Positions 1 to 8,651 of a stretch of DNA of 64,000 nt are shown piece by piece. Under the pieces are notes generated by a model. That model did no database searches. It was given only the letters and a program-made list of their open reading frames with translations, and had not been told where the DNA came from. The first letter of the stretch is position 1, and every line of letters starts with the position of its first letter. Origin of the DNA: JACVRW01 sp963819635 (GTDB taxonomy: Bacteria; Actinomycetota; Thermoleophilia; Solirubrobacterales; Thermoleophilaceae); assembly GCA_963819635.1 (NCBI GenBank), contig CAWFWX010000010.1:1-64000 (forward strand), given 5' to 3'. Position numbers and translations under genes: made by a program.

Positions 1-201
1 ACGCGCGGCCTGACGTACTACTTCTTCCTACGCCGGGCGGGCGTGGATGTGCAGCTGCGCTACGGGCTCGGCCAGCCCATCGGCGAGACCGATGGGCACT
101 GCTGGCTCGTCCGCGACGGCGAGCCGTTCCTGGAGCGGACCGACCCGCGCGGGCGCTACGTCGAGACGTACACCATCCCTCGCGCGCACGCTCGCGTGTG
201 A
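1..201 (+). CDS. lasso peptide biosynthesis B2 protein (leader peptidase), 3' end only
   Basis: The open frame enters from the left edge and ends at TGA 199-201, giving 66 visible C-terminal residues. The stretch GETDGHCWLVRDGEPFLE is the His-containing part of the transglutaminase-like cysteine protease fold (PF13471) of lasso B2/McjB proteins. The visible His is residue 33 of the fragment; the catalytic Cys lies outside the window. In lasso pathways B2 cuts the leader off the precursor so that the cyclase can close the ring. The following kinase gene starts inside the stop codon (GTGA). The lasso-type precursor 3.4 kb downstream supports the call. The fragment is short, so the family call rests on one motif plus context. 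Confidence 0.75.
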   Translation, partial: TRGLTYYFFLRRAGVDVQLRYGLGQPIGETDGHCWLVRDGEPFLERTDPRGRYVETYTIPRAHARV

Positions 202-1151
202 GCGTGCTCGAGTACGACCTCCACGGCGTGCGGCTCGCCGTGGACGCTCCCGCCGGCGCCGCACGCGAAGCGATCGACGCCCGCCTCCAGCGCTGCCGCG
301 CCACGACGCCGGCGCCTGCGGACATCGTCCTGCGCATCGGCCGCGAGCCGGTGGAGCGCCCGGCGGGCGACGGCCGGCCGGTGTATCCGTGGGAACCGGG
401 CGAGGTGTCGTGGTTCGACGGTCCCGGGCTGCTCTACATCACCGTCGGCGAGGACGTGCGCCTGGTTGCGGCGCCCGCCGCGGGTCGCGCGACCGTCTGG
501 GCGAGCGATGCGGCGTTGCGCGACGCGTGGTTGTTCGCGCGACCGCTGCTGACGCTCCCGCTCGTCGAGATGCTCAAATGGAAGGGGCTCTACAGCGTGC
601 ACGCCGCGGGAGCGGCCTCTGACGGCGGCGCCATCGTGCTGCCGGGACCGAGCGGCTCCGGCAAGTCCACGCTCGCGCTGGCCCTGGCGCGTCACGGGCT
701 GGACTACATGGCCGACGACATGCTCTTTGCGACGCACCGCGGTGCGGATCTGCGGCTGCACGCGTTTCCGGAGGAGGTCGACGTCTCCCCCTCGTCGTCG
801 GCGTGGTTCGACGAGCTCGCAGCGTTCACGGGCCCGCCCCCCTCAGGGTGGCCGAAGCACCGCATCCACGTCGACGAGGCGTTCGGCGCGCGCATCGCCG
901 CGTCGGCCTCAGCCAGGGCGCTCGTGTTTCCAGCGATAGCCCCGTCCGGACGGACGACGATCGAGCCGCTCACGCCGGCCGAGGCGCTGATCGAGCTGGG
1001 CCCGAACGTCCTGCTCACGGACGCCGCGATGGCGCAGCGCCACCTCGACGTGCTGGGCGAGCTGGCGCGCTCCGCGCCCGCGTATCGCCTCGCCGCCGGA
1101 CGCGATCTCAGGCACGCCGCCGGCCTCCTCGCGGCGCTCATCCGGCCATAG
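198..1151 (+). CDS. HPr kinase/phosphorylase-like protein of a lasso peptide locus
   Basis: A 317-residue protein with a P-loop GPSGSGKST at residues 150-158, followed by an HPrK-like segment ending DYMADD (about residues 168-175). HPr-kinase-like proteins of this size occur in lasso clusters; the paeninodin kinase phosphorylates the C-terminal Ser of its precursor. Residues 1-140 resemble the non-catalytic N-terminal part of these proteins. The GTG start overlaps the B2 stop (GTGA), so the two are translationally coupled. A role as peptide-tailoring kinase is inferred from family and context. A true HPr kinase of sugar regulation is less likely because no PTS genes are nearby. Confidence 0.8.
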   Translation: MSVLEYDLHGVRLAVDAPAGAAREAIDARLQRCRATTPAPADIVLRIGREPVERPAGDGRPVYPWEPGEVSWFDGPGLLYITVGEDVRLVAAPAAGRATVWASDAALRDAWLFARPLLTLPLVEMLKWKGLYSVHAAGAASDGGAIVLPGPSGSGKSTLALALARHGLDYMADDMLFATHRGADLRLHAFPEEVDVSPSSSAWFDELAAFTGPPPSGWPKHRIHVDEAFGARIAASASARALVFPAIAPSGRTTIEPLTPAEALIELGPNVLLTDAAMAQRHLDVLGELARSAPAYRLAAGRDLRHAAGLLAALIRP

Positions 1152-1158
1152 AAAGCAG

Positions 1159-1187
1159 AAGGCGCGCGCCGGTGTGGCGCGCGCCTT
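1159..1187. terminator. bidirectional stem-loop terminator
   Basis: Perfect 12-bp inverted repeat (arms 1159-1170 and 1176-1187, aaggcgcgcgcc) with a 5-nt loop, lying between the stops of the convergent genes at 198-1151 and 1219-2421. The A/T pairs at the outer ends would give short U runs on either strand. Confidence 0.75.
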
Positions 1188-1218
1188 CCCAGACCCGGCG
1201 GAGTGCCGGAGCTTGGCT

Positions 1219-2421
1219 TTAGTTGGCGATCATGATCGTCGCCCGGCCGCCGGCCGTGCCGCGGCCCTGCAGCGTGACCTTGTTACGTGCGCCCTTGCGC
1301 AGCGCGGACGCGATGCGAACCCTGCGCGTCTCGCCCGGGCGCAGGTTGCGCACCACGAACCGCCTACCGTTGACGGAGACGGTGACCCGCGACAGGCCCG
1401 GCCGGCCGTTGCGGATGGTGACCACCTTCTCGTTCGCGGACACGCGATAGGTCCGTGCCCGCGCTCTGCCTTGGAGCGAGGCCCTTGCGCGCAGGGAGGT
1501 GAGCACCGGGTCGCAGATGCTCTTGTTGCCGCCCACGTCGGTCACGATGATCTGGATCCGCGACCCGGCGCCCCGAACGATCTCGGTCGCCGTCAGGTGG
1601 ACGTTGAACGTGGTCCCCTGGAACCAGTTCACCCCCGGCACGAGCGGTGACACGTTGAGGTTGTGGATGGCCAAGATCTCGATCGTGTCGATCCCGCCGG
1701 CATCGCTGATGTCCTGGTCAGCGGTGCCGAGACCGTTGGCGTTGAAAGCGAACGTCGGCGGCGGGCAGTTCGGAGGGGTCTTGTCCTCCTGGATCTTGAA
1801 CGCGTCGTACTTGCACTCCTTCGGGTCGGCGGGGTACCCGAAGTTGACGGGATCGCCCTGCTTGTCGAAGCCCGTGAGCTGGCAGACGGCCAGGATGTAG
1901 ACGCCGCCGTTGTTGGTCGTGTCGGAGTACGGGAACAGACGGATCTTGAGCTCGTTGTTGTCGTTGACGTCGATTCCCTGATCGTGCGTACCGCCGTAGG
2001 CGGAGATCTCGCCGTTCGTCACCGTGAAGATGCGGTTCGTGTACGGATCGAAGTCGTCCGACAGGTTGCCGTCGGTGCGCGGCTTGGGGAACGTGTTCGG
2101 CGGCTGGTCGTTCGGGTCGTGCTGCGTGCCTGGTACCAGCACGGCGAAGAAGTAGGTGCCATCGGAGAGGCCGTTCTTGTCCGGGCCGCCGTTGATCCAC
2201 ACGAACTTCTTGGCGAAGTACTGGTTGCAGTTGACGTTGCCGTTGCCGTTGTGGCAGAGCCCCTCATTGGCACCGGTTCCGCCGCCATCGGCGGTACTGT
2301 TGATCGTCGTGTAGGCTGCGCCGCTGGTGGCCTGTGCGCTCGTCGCGGCGACCAGCAGGCTCGCGATCGCAAGCACAAGCGCCAGCACGCGCGTCGAATT
2401 CCTCGAGGGTCCAGTCCTCAT
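1219..2421 (-). CDS. secreted protein of unknown function
   Basis: A 400-residue protein with a clear Sec signal peptide (basic N-terminus, hydrophobic ALVLAIASLLVAA, then SAQA). The mature part is rich in Asn, Asp and Gly and carries scattered Cys (LCHNGNGNVNCNQ near 58, PNCPPP, ICDP), which suggests an extracellular beta-rich fold. The last 75 residues (NEKVVTIRNGRPGLSRVTV onwards) look like a small immunoglobulin-like beta domain ending RATIMIAN. A likely SD (aaagga) lies about 10 nt before the ATG. It sits against the direction of the lasso locus, between the kinase and the precursor. I do not recognise the family and assign no function. Confidence 0.75.
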   Translation of the reverse strand: MRTGPSRNSTRVLALVLAIASLLVAATSAQATSGAAYTTINSTADGGGTGANEGLCHNGNGNVNCNQYFAKKFVWINGGPDKNGLSDGTYFFAVLVPGTQHDPNDQPPNTFPKPRTDGNLSDDFDPYTNRIFTVTNGEISAYGGTHDQGIDVNDNNELKIRLFPYSDTTNNGGVYILAVCQLTGFDKQGDPVNFGYPADPKECKYDAFKIQEDKTPPNCPPPTFAFNANGLGTADQDISDAGGIDTIEILAIHNLNVSPLVPGVNWFQGTTFNVHLTATEIVRGAGSRIQIIVTDVGGNKSICDPVLTSLRARASLQGRARARTYRVSANEKVVTIRNGRPGLSRVTVSVNGRRFVVRNLRPGETRRVRIASALRKGARNKVTLQGRGTAGGRATIMIAN

Positions 2422-2597
2422 CGTCGCTGTGTCCTTTCAGCCACGCCGCCGCTTGGGCACGTCGCCATTGGTTCTCCGGGCGAGCGTACCTGCGTTCTCC
2501 GAGCTGCCGGGTACCGCTTTCGTCTGAATCGCCAGGCGAGTACGACTTTCGTCGGAACTGCGATCCGACGCCGGAGAGGATGCGTTGTTGAAGCGAG

Positions 2598-3501
2598 ATG
2601 CAGCTACTCAACCGAACCATGATCAGGCGGCTCGCCCCCTCTCTAGCCATCGCCGGCGCACTCTTCTGCGCAGCCCCAGCCGCTGCACAGAGCGACCTCG
2701 ACCGCATCCAGGTGGGCGTGCCCGGCACGGTGACACGCGCCTATGCCACAAGCCTCTCCCTGCGGCTCAACATCCCGTCGGGCTTCACGCGCGATTGCTG
2801 CTACGACTTCGTGTCAGGCGCTTGGATCGGCCCGGAAGTCCGTTACGCCGAGCGGCCGGACGGCTCTGAGCCGCGTGGCCTGGGAGGTCCGCTTCTCCCG
2901 CACGGGCCGCTCGCTCGCCTCGGTGGCGCGGGCCGCGGGTTGGGCGCGGTACCCGCAGGTCACCGCAAGGAAGCGCACCGTCCGCCACGTGCTGGGCGGT
3001 CGCCGGCTTGGGAAGGTTCGCGCGTACTCGGCCGTGGACCAGCAGGCCGGCTTCGCAACGGCTCAGGCCGCGCTCGTGATCGACCTGGGCCGCCGCGTCA
3101 AGGCGACGATCCTCTTCACTTCACCGGCTCCGCAAAGCGACACCGACTCCTCGGGCGGCGCCGTGACGGTCAACGGCCTCGCCGCGTCGGCGTGGAACCG
3201 CCGCGCCGCCGAGCTTGCCATGAGGTCCATCGCGCTCGAGGGACCCCTGCCCATCAGCAGGGTGAACGCCCGCGCGCGTGGACGCAAGTTGACGGGCAGG
3301 GTCACCGACATCGCCGGTGACGCGCTGGGTCAGGCCGAGCTGGCGCTGCAACGCCGTGCCGGAGGCTGGCGCACGGTGGCTACGGGCAAGTCGACGCTCG
3401 CCGGGACGTTTTCGCTGACAGCGCCGTCGTCGGGCCGATACCGCGTCGTGGCGACCCTCACGGGCAGGTCGGTCAGCAGCCGCCTGGTCGAGGTCCGTTA
3501 G
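2598..3501 (+). CDS. secreted protein, frameshifted near 2865
   Basis: Two reading frames join into one gene. The first starts at ATG 2598 (alternative ATG 2619) with a signal peptide (APSLAIAGALFCAAPAAAQ) and runs to YAERPDG near 2865. The second continues with LSRVAWEVRFSRTGRSLA to TAG 3499-3501. The switch needs one extra base or two missing bases around 2855-2875. The last 75 residues (GRVTDIAGDALGQAELALQ onwards) look like a carboxypeptidase-regulatory/Big-type beta domain ending in RLVEVR. It lies between a divergent secreted protein and the lasso-type precursor. Function is unknown. The break may be a sequencing error, since several other genes here show the same kind. Confidence 0.6.
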
Positions 3502-3590
3502 GTGCAGTCCGAAAGTCATACCCACCGCCGCAATGATGCGCTGTATCGTCGTTTGACCGCACACGGATGTCTGCGATGAGATGTGATGCC

Positions 3591-3758
3591 ATGGAAAAGA
3601 CAGGCTCGATGACCCGCCGCCCTTACAACACGCCAAGGTTGATGCGCCTCGGGCTCCTGAGGAGCCTGACCCGCTTCAGCTGCCCGCCCGGCGCGTGGGG
3701 CAACGACTGCATCGTCCCGTCCCCCCGGCAGAATACCCCCCCGACCTACCTCCCGTAG
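3591..3758 (+). CDS. lasso-type RiPP precursor peptide
   Basis: A 55-residue peptide from ATG 3591 (in-frame alternatives at 3567, 3576 and 3609). Residues 12-27 fit the lasso leader motif YxxPxLxxxGxxxxxT exactly: Y12, P15, L17, G21, T27. In known systems this motif is bound by the RRE protein B1, and Thr is the penultimate leader residue. That predicts a core starting at F29: FSCPPGAWGNDC, then a Pro/Ser/Thr-rich tail ending TPPTYLP. From F29 there is no Asp/Glu at ring positions 7-9; D39 would be position 11. Counting from C31 puts D39 at position 9, as in Cys1-Asp9 class I lassos. C31 and C40 could form a disulfide. It lies just before the nucleotidyltransferase. Confidence 0.75.
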   Translation: MEKTGSMTRRPYNTPRLMRLGLLRSLTRFSCPPGAWGNDCIVPSPRQNTPPTYLP

Positions 3759-3785
3759 CAGCCCCGCGGGGCCTAGGCTGCGTGC

Positions 3786-4800
3786 GTGGTACCCGACGCG
3801 AGCGGCAAGCACCAGGATGGCCCGTGGTCACGCCTCGGCGAGCTGGTTGACCGCGCGCCAAGCGTCGTCGACATCCTGGACCACCGGCTCGGTGCGGTGG
3901 CGGCGCGCCACTGGCGCGCGCGGGGCCGCGCACTCCCCCCGGCTATCCTCGAGGAGGAGCGGTATGCGTCCTCGGCGGGGCTCGCGGCCCCCGTGCTCCT
4001 GTCACGCATCACACGCGCGTGGGATGGCGCCGTCGTGGTGCTCAAGGGGCCCGAGGTTGCCGAGCGGTACCCCGAGCCCACGATGCGTCCGAGCCACGAC
4101 CTCGACCTGCTGGTCGAGGACTCAGCCGCGGCGTTCGCGGCTCTGCGTGCCGCCGGGTGCGTGGTGCTGCCTTCCAACGAGGCCGCGGCACAGCACGAGC
4201 CGCCGCTCGCGTTTCCCGACCTCCCGCTGAGCATCGAGCTGCACCGCGCGCCGAAGTGGCCCGAGTGGGCGGGGTCGCCGCCGATCGCCGAGCTCTTCGC
4301 GGAGGCGGTCCCCTCCCGGCTCGGCGGCGACGTCCTGGCGCCGTGTCCGGCGCATCACGCCGTGGTGCTTGCCGTGCACTCCTGGGCCCATCGCCCGCTC
4401 GCCCGCATTCTCGACCTCGCTGACGTGTCGGTCATGCTCAACGAGGCCGGGCGCTCGCGAGGCCGAGGCCGTAGCGCGCCGGTGGGGCGTCGAGCGCGTC
4501 TGGGACGCCACCCTGCGCGCGAGCGACGCGCTCTTCGGCGAGGCCGCAGAGCCCTGGATGCTGCGCACGTGGGCCCGCAACACGCCGCGGGTACGCCGGC
4601 CGACCCGGTGGGAGGAGCTGCTGGAGCGCTGCCTCTCGCCCTTTGCGGCGCTCCCGCCCCGCGACGCGGCGCGCGTCGTTGCCGCCGCCGTGGCCGTGAT
4701 GGTCGGCGAGCGCGTGAGGCCTGGGCGCGCGGAGCGGCTCAAGCGGGTGCGACCCGAGCATCCGGCGAGCGTGGCCGCACGCGAGCGCAGGAGCGCCTGA
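3786..4800 (+). CDS. NTP_transf_5-type nucleotidyltransferase of the lasso locus, frameshifted near 4455
   Basis: The first frame (GTG 3786 to about 4455) carries the signature VVVLKGPEVAERYP then RPSHDLDLLVE (about residues 85-110), the metal-binding DxD region of PF14907 nucleotidyltransferases. The second frame (EAEAVARRWGVERVW onwards) continues the all-helical C-terminal part to TGA 4798-4800. Together they give about 337 residues, near the family size. One extra base between about 4449 and 4470 explains the break. PF14907 genes occur beside HPr-kinase-like genes in lasso clusters, where nucleotidylation of the peptide has been proposed. The substrate is not known here. It starts 28 nt after the precursor stop. 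Confidence 0.7.
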
Positions 4801-4876
4801 GCGCGCTCAGACTCCAGCCGCGCGGGCCCAGCGGGCAGGATTCGGCGGTTCGCCCCCGAACGCCTTTCCGACCGAT

Positions 4877-4893
4877 CCGAACCGTAGGTTCGG
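4877..4893. promoter_or_regulatory. inverted repeat upstream of parA
   Basis: Perfect palindrome ccgaacc-gta-ggttcgg ending 7 nt before the parA ATG. A related half-site pair (gttcg/cgaac) lies at about 4850-4857. It could be an operator for parAB autoregulation or a weak hairpin; there is no T tract. Function is inferred only from position. Confidence 0.35.
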
Positions 4894-4899
4894 CACCCG

Positions 4900-5658
4900 A
4901 TGGGCACCGTTCTCGCAGTCGCAAACCAGAAGGGCGGGGTGGGCAAGACCACCACCGCCGTCAACCTCGGCGCCAGCATCGCGGACGCCGGCTACCCGAC
5001 GCTGCTGGTCGATCTCGATCCACAGTGCAACGCAACGGTTGCGCTTGGGCTGCCGAAGGACGGCGGCGCGAGCATCTACGACTGCCTCTCGGGCGAGCTG
5101 GCGCTGACCGCGGCGGCCGTTCCCAGCGGGATCGACGGCCTCGACGTGGTCCCGTCCACGCCGGACCTGGCCGGCGCCAACGTCGAGCTGCCGCGCATCG
5201 AGGGGTCGGAGACCACGCTGCGCGACCGGCTCGGCAGCGTGCGCGACCGCTACCTGTTCACGCTGCTCGACTGCCCGCCGTCGCTCGGGCCGCTCACGGT
5301 CAACGCGCTCGTCGCCGCGGATCGCGTGATCGTCCCGGTCCAGACCGAGTACTTCGCGCTCGAGGGCCTCGCCCAGCTGCTCGACACGCTCTCGCTGATC
5401 CAGCGCGAGCTCAACCCGCGCCTCACCGTGCTCGGGATGATCCTGACGATGCACGACGGGCGCACGCGGCTCGCGCGCGACGTCGAGCGCGAGGTCCGCG
5501 AGCACTTCCCGACGCTCGTCTTCGACACGGTCGTGCCGCGCAACGTCCGGCTCGGCGAGGCGCCGAGCTTCGGGCTCCCGGTGCTGCGGCACGCACCGCA
5601 CAGCCCCGGCAGCGCGGCCTATCTGAAGCTGGCCAAGGAGGTGGCCGCCCGTGGCTGA
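4900..5658 (+). CDS. parA: chromosome partitioning ATPase ParA/Soj
   Basis: A 252-residue protein with the deviant Walker A of ParA/MinD ATPases, KGGVGKTT at residues 11-18 (signature lysine K11). It also has LLVDLDPQCNAT (Walker A') and LLDCPPSLG (Walker B). ParA binds DNA non-specifically as an ATP dimer and moves ParB-parS complexes to segregate the chromosome origin. The length and lack of an N-terminal HTH fit chromosomal type Ib Soj rather than plasmid ParA. parB starts inside its 3' end (8-bp overlap), so they form one operon. Confidence 0.95.
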   Translation: MGTVLAVANQKGGVGKTTTAVNLGASIADAGYPTLLVDLDPQCNATVALGLPKDGGASIYDCLSGELALTAAAVPSGIDGLDVVPSTPDLAGANVELPRIEGSETTLRDRLGSVRDRYLFTLLDCPPSLGPLTVNALVAADRVIVPVQTEYFALEGLAQLLDTLSLIQRELNPRLTVLGMILTMHDGRTRLARDVEREVREHFPTLVFDTVVPRNVRLGEAPSFGLPVLRHAPHSPGSAAYLKLAKEVAARG

Positions 5659-6560
5659 GCAGCAACGCGGAATGGGGCGGGGGCTGGCGGCGATCCTGCC
5701 GCGAAGCGACAAGGTCGAGGACGGCCTGCGCGAGATCCCGCCCGACCTGATCCAGCCGAACGCTCGCCAGCCGCGCCGGACGTTCGACCAGGCGCGCCTC
5801 GCCGAGCTGGCCGAGTCGATCCGCACGCGCGGCGTGCTTCAGCCGATCGTCGTGAGGCCGCTGGCCGGCGGCAGCTTCGAGCTCGTCGCCGGCGAGCGCC
5901 GCCTCCGCGCCGCCCAGATGGTCGAGCTCGCCACGATCCCGGCGCTCGTGCGCGACACGGACGACTGGGAGCGGCTCGACCTCGCGCTCGCGGAGAACAT
6001 GGCGCGGGTCGACCTCAACCCGATCGAGGAGGCGCGCGCCTGCGCGATGCTGGTCGACGACCTCGGGCTCACGAAGCAGGAGGTCGGCGCGCAGGGTCGG
6101 CCGCAGCCGGGTCGCCATCTCGAACCTGATCCGGCTGCTCGAGCTGCCCGAGGAGGCGCTCGAGCTGATCGAGAGCGGCGCGCTGAGCGAGGGCCACGGC
6201 CGCGCTCTGCTCCTGCTCTGCAAGGACCACGCGGCGCGGCGAAGCCTCGCCCACGAGGCGCGCGACGGCGGCTGGTCCGTGCGCGAGACGGAGCGGCGCG
6301 CACGCGAGGCTGAGGGTCAGCCCGAGCCTGAGCCCAAGCGCTTCACGCGCGAGATCCACCCCGACCTCGCCGAGGCGCTGGCGGCCGCAGAGGACACGCT
6401 GTCGACCGCGCTCGGCCAGCCTGTGAAGGTGCGCCCACGCGGCAACGGCTGCCGAATGGAGCTCGACTTCGACTCGCCGGCGGACGCCGTCGCCCTGGCC
6501 GAGCGAATCCTCTCGCGCGGCCCACCTGCGGGCCGTCTGAACGACGGAGGCCCCCGATGA
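5651..6560 (+). CDS. parB: chromosome partitioning protein ParB, frameshifted near 6090
   Basis: Starts at GTG 5651 inside parA. The first frame holds the N-terminal CTPase region: basic start MAEQQRGMGRGL, the NARQPRRTF box, and the CTP-binding motif GERRLRAAQ near residue 80. It loses frame after GLTKQEVG. The second frame resumes with RRVGRSRVAISNLIRLLELP, the parS-binding helix-turn-helix, then the dimerisation domain, ending at TGA 6558-6560. One extra base at about 6089-6095 explains the break. ParB loads on parS as a CTP clamp. Because parB is normally intact in such genomes, a sequencing indel is more likely than a true pseudogene. Confidence 0.9.
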
Positions 6561-6569
6561 TCGGGGGCC
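6549..6569. terminator. stem-loop at the parB stop
   Basis: Inverted repeat ggcccccgat / atcgggggcc (6549-6558 and 6560-6569) spanning the parB stop codon, very GC-rich and without a T tract. It plausibly terminates parAB; the convergent tRNA-Ile gene follows 30 nt later. Confidence 0.5.
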
Positions 6570-6598
6570 CCGGCACTCGCCTGTTAGGACCGATTGTA

Positions 6599-6672
6599 TG
6601 GGCGATCCTGGACTCGAACCAGGGACCTCGTCCTTATCAGAGACGCGCTCTAACCGGCTGAGCTAATCGCCC
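6599..6672 (-). tRNA. tRNA-Ile (anticodon GAT)
   Basis: Cloverleaf read on the minus strand. The acceptor stem gggcgat (6672-6666) pairs with atcgccc (6606-6600) and the discriminator is A (6599). The D-arm has agctcagccggttagagcg, the anticodon loop is ctGATaa, and the T-arm is ctggttcgagtccag. CCA is not encoded. GAT reads isoleucine codons ATC/ATT. Confidence 0.95.
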
Positions 6673-6733
6673 GGCGAGCGACGATTGTAGCGGCGGCGTT
6701 CCCCCTTCCCTCCCGCTCTAGACTGTCCACTGG

Positions 6734-7244
6734 ATGCAGGAGATGGTGATCTACGGCGTCAGCTTCGACATGGTCGGGAAGCAGCCGATCGTGCTTCTGA
6801 AGACCCGCGACGGCAACAAGTTCCTCCCGATTTGGATCGGCCACCCGGAGGCGGCGGCCATCCTCATGAAGCTCCAGGGAGCGAACACGCCGCGCCCCAT
6901 GACGCACGACCTGATCAGCGAGATGCTGTCTGAGCTGGAGGTCGAGCTGCACGCGCGTCGCGGTCACCGAGCTGCGCGAGAACACCTTCTACGCGGAGGT
7001 CACGCTCCAGCTGAACGGCCGTGAGATCCCGATCGACTCGCGCCCTTCCGACGCGCTCGCCCTCGCGGTTCGCACCGGCGCGCCGATCTTCGCCGCCGAG
7101 GACGTGATCACCGAGTCCGCCATCGAGTTCGAGCACGAGGTGGAGGACACGGAGGAGGTCGTCGAGAAGTTCAAGGACTTCCTCGACAACGTCACGCCCG
7201 AGGATTTCGCGAACGGCGAAGAAGAAGAAGAAGAGACTCAGTAG
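6734..7244 (+). CDS. bifunctional nuclease family protein (DUF151), frameshifted near 6955
   Basis: The first frame starts at ATG 6734 with MVIYGVSFDMVGKQPIVLLK and the family signature LPIWIGHPEAAAI. The second frame resumes with VAVTELRENTFYAEVTLQ, then IDSRPSDALALAVRTGAPIF, another hallmark of PF02577, and ends in an acidic tail at TAG 7242-7244. Together they give about 170 residues, the normal size. The frame changes at about 6950-6960 and needs one extra base. Plant and Thermotoga members of DUF151 have DNase/RNase activity; the bacterial role is unclear. The last 7 bp overlap the convergent aminotransferase gene. Confidence 0.9.
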
Positions 7245-8575
7245 CCGGCGCGGCGCGCCCGCTCCGCCCGGTCCGGCAGCCGCAGGACGTCGGCGCCCTT
7301 CTCCTCCGGCGGCAGCTTCACGGCCTCGAGCTCTCCGGTCAGCGTGCCGTAGAGCTGCACCTGCTCCGTGACCACCTCGCCGATCCGGCGGATGCCCTCG
7401 CGGATCGCGTCCTCGTCCGAGCCCGAGAAGTTCAGCCGCATCGCGTTCCGGCCGCGGCCGTCGAGGAACGCCGCCTCGCCCGGCACGAACGCCACGTTGT
7501 CGTGGAGCGCGCGGGCGAGCAGGTCGGTCGTGTCGATGAAGTCGGGCAGCGTCGCCCAGATGAAGAGCCCGCCCGAGGGCCGCGTCCACTGCGCCTGCGG
7601 TGGGAAGTGGTCGGCGAGCGCGTCGAGCATCGTGTCGCGGCGAGCCCGGTAGATCTCCGTCAGCGACTCCACGTAGTCGCGCCAGCGGCCTTCGGCGAAG
7701 TAGGCCTGGACCATCAGCTGCGACAGGGTCGACGTGCACAGGTCGGTCGCCTGCTTGCCGAGATTGATCTTCTCGAGCACGGGCGGCGGCGCCACCACCC
7801 AGCCGAGCCGGATCCCGGGCGACAGGATCTTCGAGAAGGTGCCCAGGTACATCACGTACACGCCTCCGTCGATCGACAGGAGCGGCGGCGGCGGCTCGCC
7901 CTCGTAGCGCAGCAGGCCGTACGGGTTGTCCTCGAGCACGAGGAGCTCCCGCTCGCGCGCGATCTCCACGAGGCGTCGCCGGCGCGGCTGGGACATCGTC
8001 ACGCCGGCCGGGTTCTGGAAGCTCGGCACGGTGTAGACGAACTTCGGTCGCCGTCCCTCGCGGTCGAGCCGGTCGAGCGTCTCGTCGAGGAGGTCGACCC
8101 GCATCCCGTCGGCGTCCATGTCGATCTGCACGACCTCGGCCTGGTAGGAGGTGAAGACCGGGACGGCGCCGGGGTACGTGGGCCCCTCCGCGACGACGAC
8201 GTCGCCGGGGTCGATCAGCGTCTTCGTCACGAGGTCGAGCACCTGCTGCCCGCCGGTCGTGACGAGCACGTCCTCGGGATCGGCGTGCATCCCCTCGGCA
8301 GCCATCACCTCGGCGATGCACGCCTTCGTCTCCGGGAGGCCCTCGGTCGGGCCGTACTGGAGCGCCTTCGCGCACGACTCGGTCGCGATGCGCTGCGCCA
8401 CCGCCGCGAACGTGTCCGGTGGGAACGTGCTCGTGTCGGGCAGGCCGCCCGCGAGCGAGATCACCTCGGGGCGCGCCGTCACGGCCATCAGGTCGCGCAT
8501 CGCGGAGGACTTCATGACCTTCGTCCGCGCGGCGAACAGGTCGGCGTAGCGCTCGATGTCGCGGGAGAAGCTCAT
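7238..8575 (-). CDS. PLP-dependent aminotransferase, class I/II (2-aminoadipate aminotransferase-like)
   Basis: About 445 residues from the ATG at 8575; the open frame extends to 8677 but that part looks non-coding. Fold type I features in order: VISLAGGLPDTSTFP, LQYGPTEGLPETK, VTTGGQQVLDLV, VPSFQNPAGVTM, LVLEDNPYG, and the PLP lysine in LGTFSKILSPGIRLGW. This set matches the LysN/AadAT/ARO8 group, which transfers amino groups on 2-aminoadipate, branched or aromatic amino acids. Exact substrate cannot be read from the sequence. It diverges from the membrane-protein gene at 8652, leaving about 76 bp for both promoters. Confidence 0.85.
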   Translation of the reverse strand: MSFSRDIERYADLFAARTKVMKSSAMRDLMAVTARPEVISLAGGLPDTSTFPPDTFAAVAQRIATESCAKALQYGPTEGLPETKACIAEVMAAEGMHADPEDVLVTTGGQQVLDLVTKTLIDPGDVVVAEGPTYPGAVPVFTSYQAEVVQIDMDADGMRVDLLDETLDRLDREGRRPKFVYTVPSFQNPAGVTMSQPRRRRLVEIARERELLVLEDNPYGLLRYEGEPPPPLLSIDGGVYVMYLGTFSKILSPGIRLGWVVAPPPVLEKINLGKQATDLCTSTLSQLMVQAYFAEGRWRDYVESLTEIYRARRDTMLDALADHFPPQAQWTRPSGGLFIWATLPDFIDTTDLLARALHDNVAFVPGEAAFLDGRGRNAMRLNFSGSDEDAIREGIRRIGEVVTEQVQLYGTLTGELEAVKLPPEEKGADVLRLPDRAERARRAGY

Positions 8576-8651
8576 GAATGAGCGCGAGGCGCTCGCCGGC
8601 GCACCGGCGTTAACCTCACGCCGCAGGGTACCGACCCTCACGCCCGCCCCC

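Noticed and set aside
4807..5826. A 339-residue open frame on the minus strand over parA
   Set aside because: Antisense to parA with codon bias of a shadow frame and no domain.
8574..8651. ATG 8574 as the start of the DUF4126-like protein
   Set aside because: It would overlap the divergent aminotransferase start, and the added 26 residues are low-complexity; the conserved N-terminus begins at 8652.
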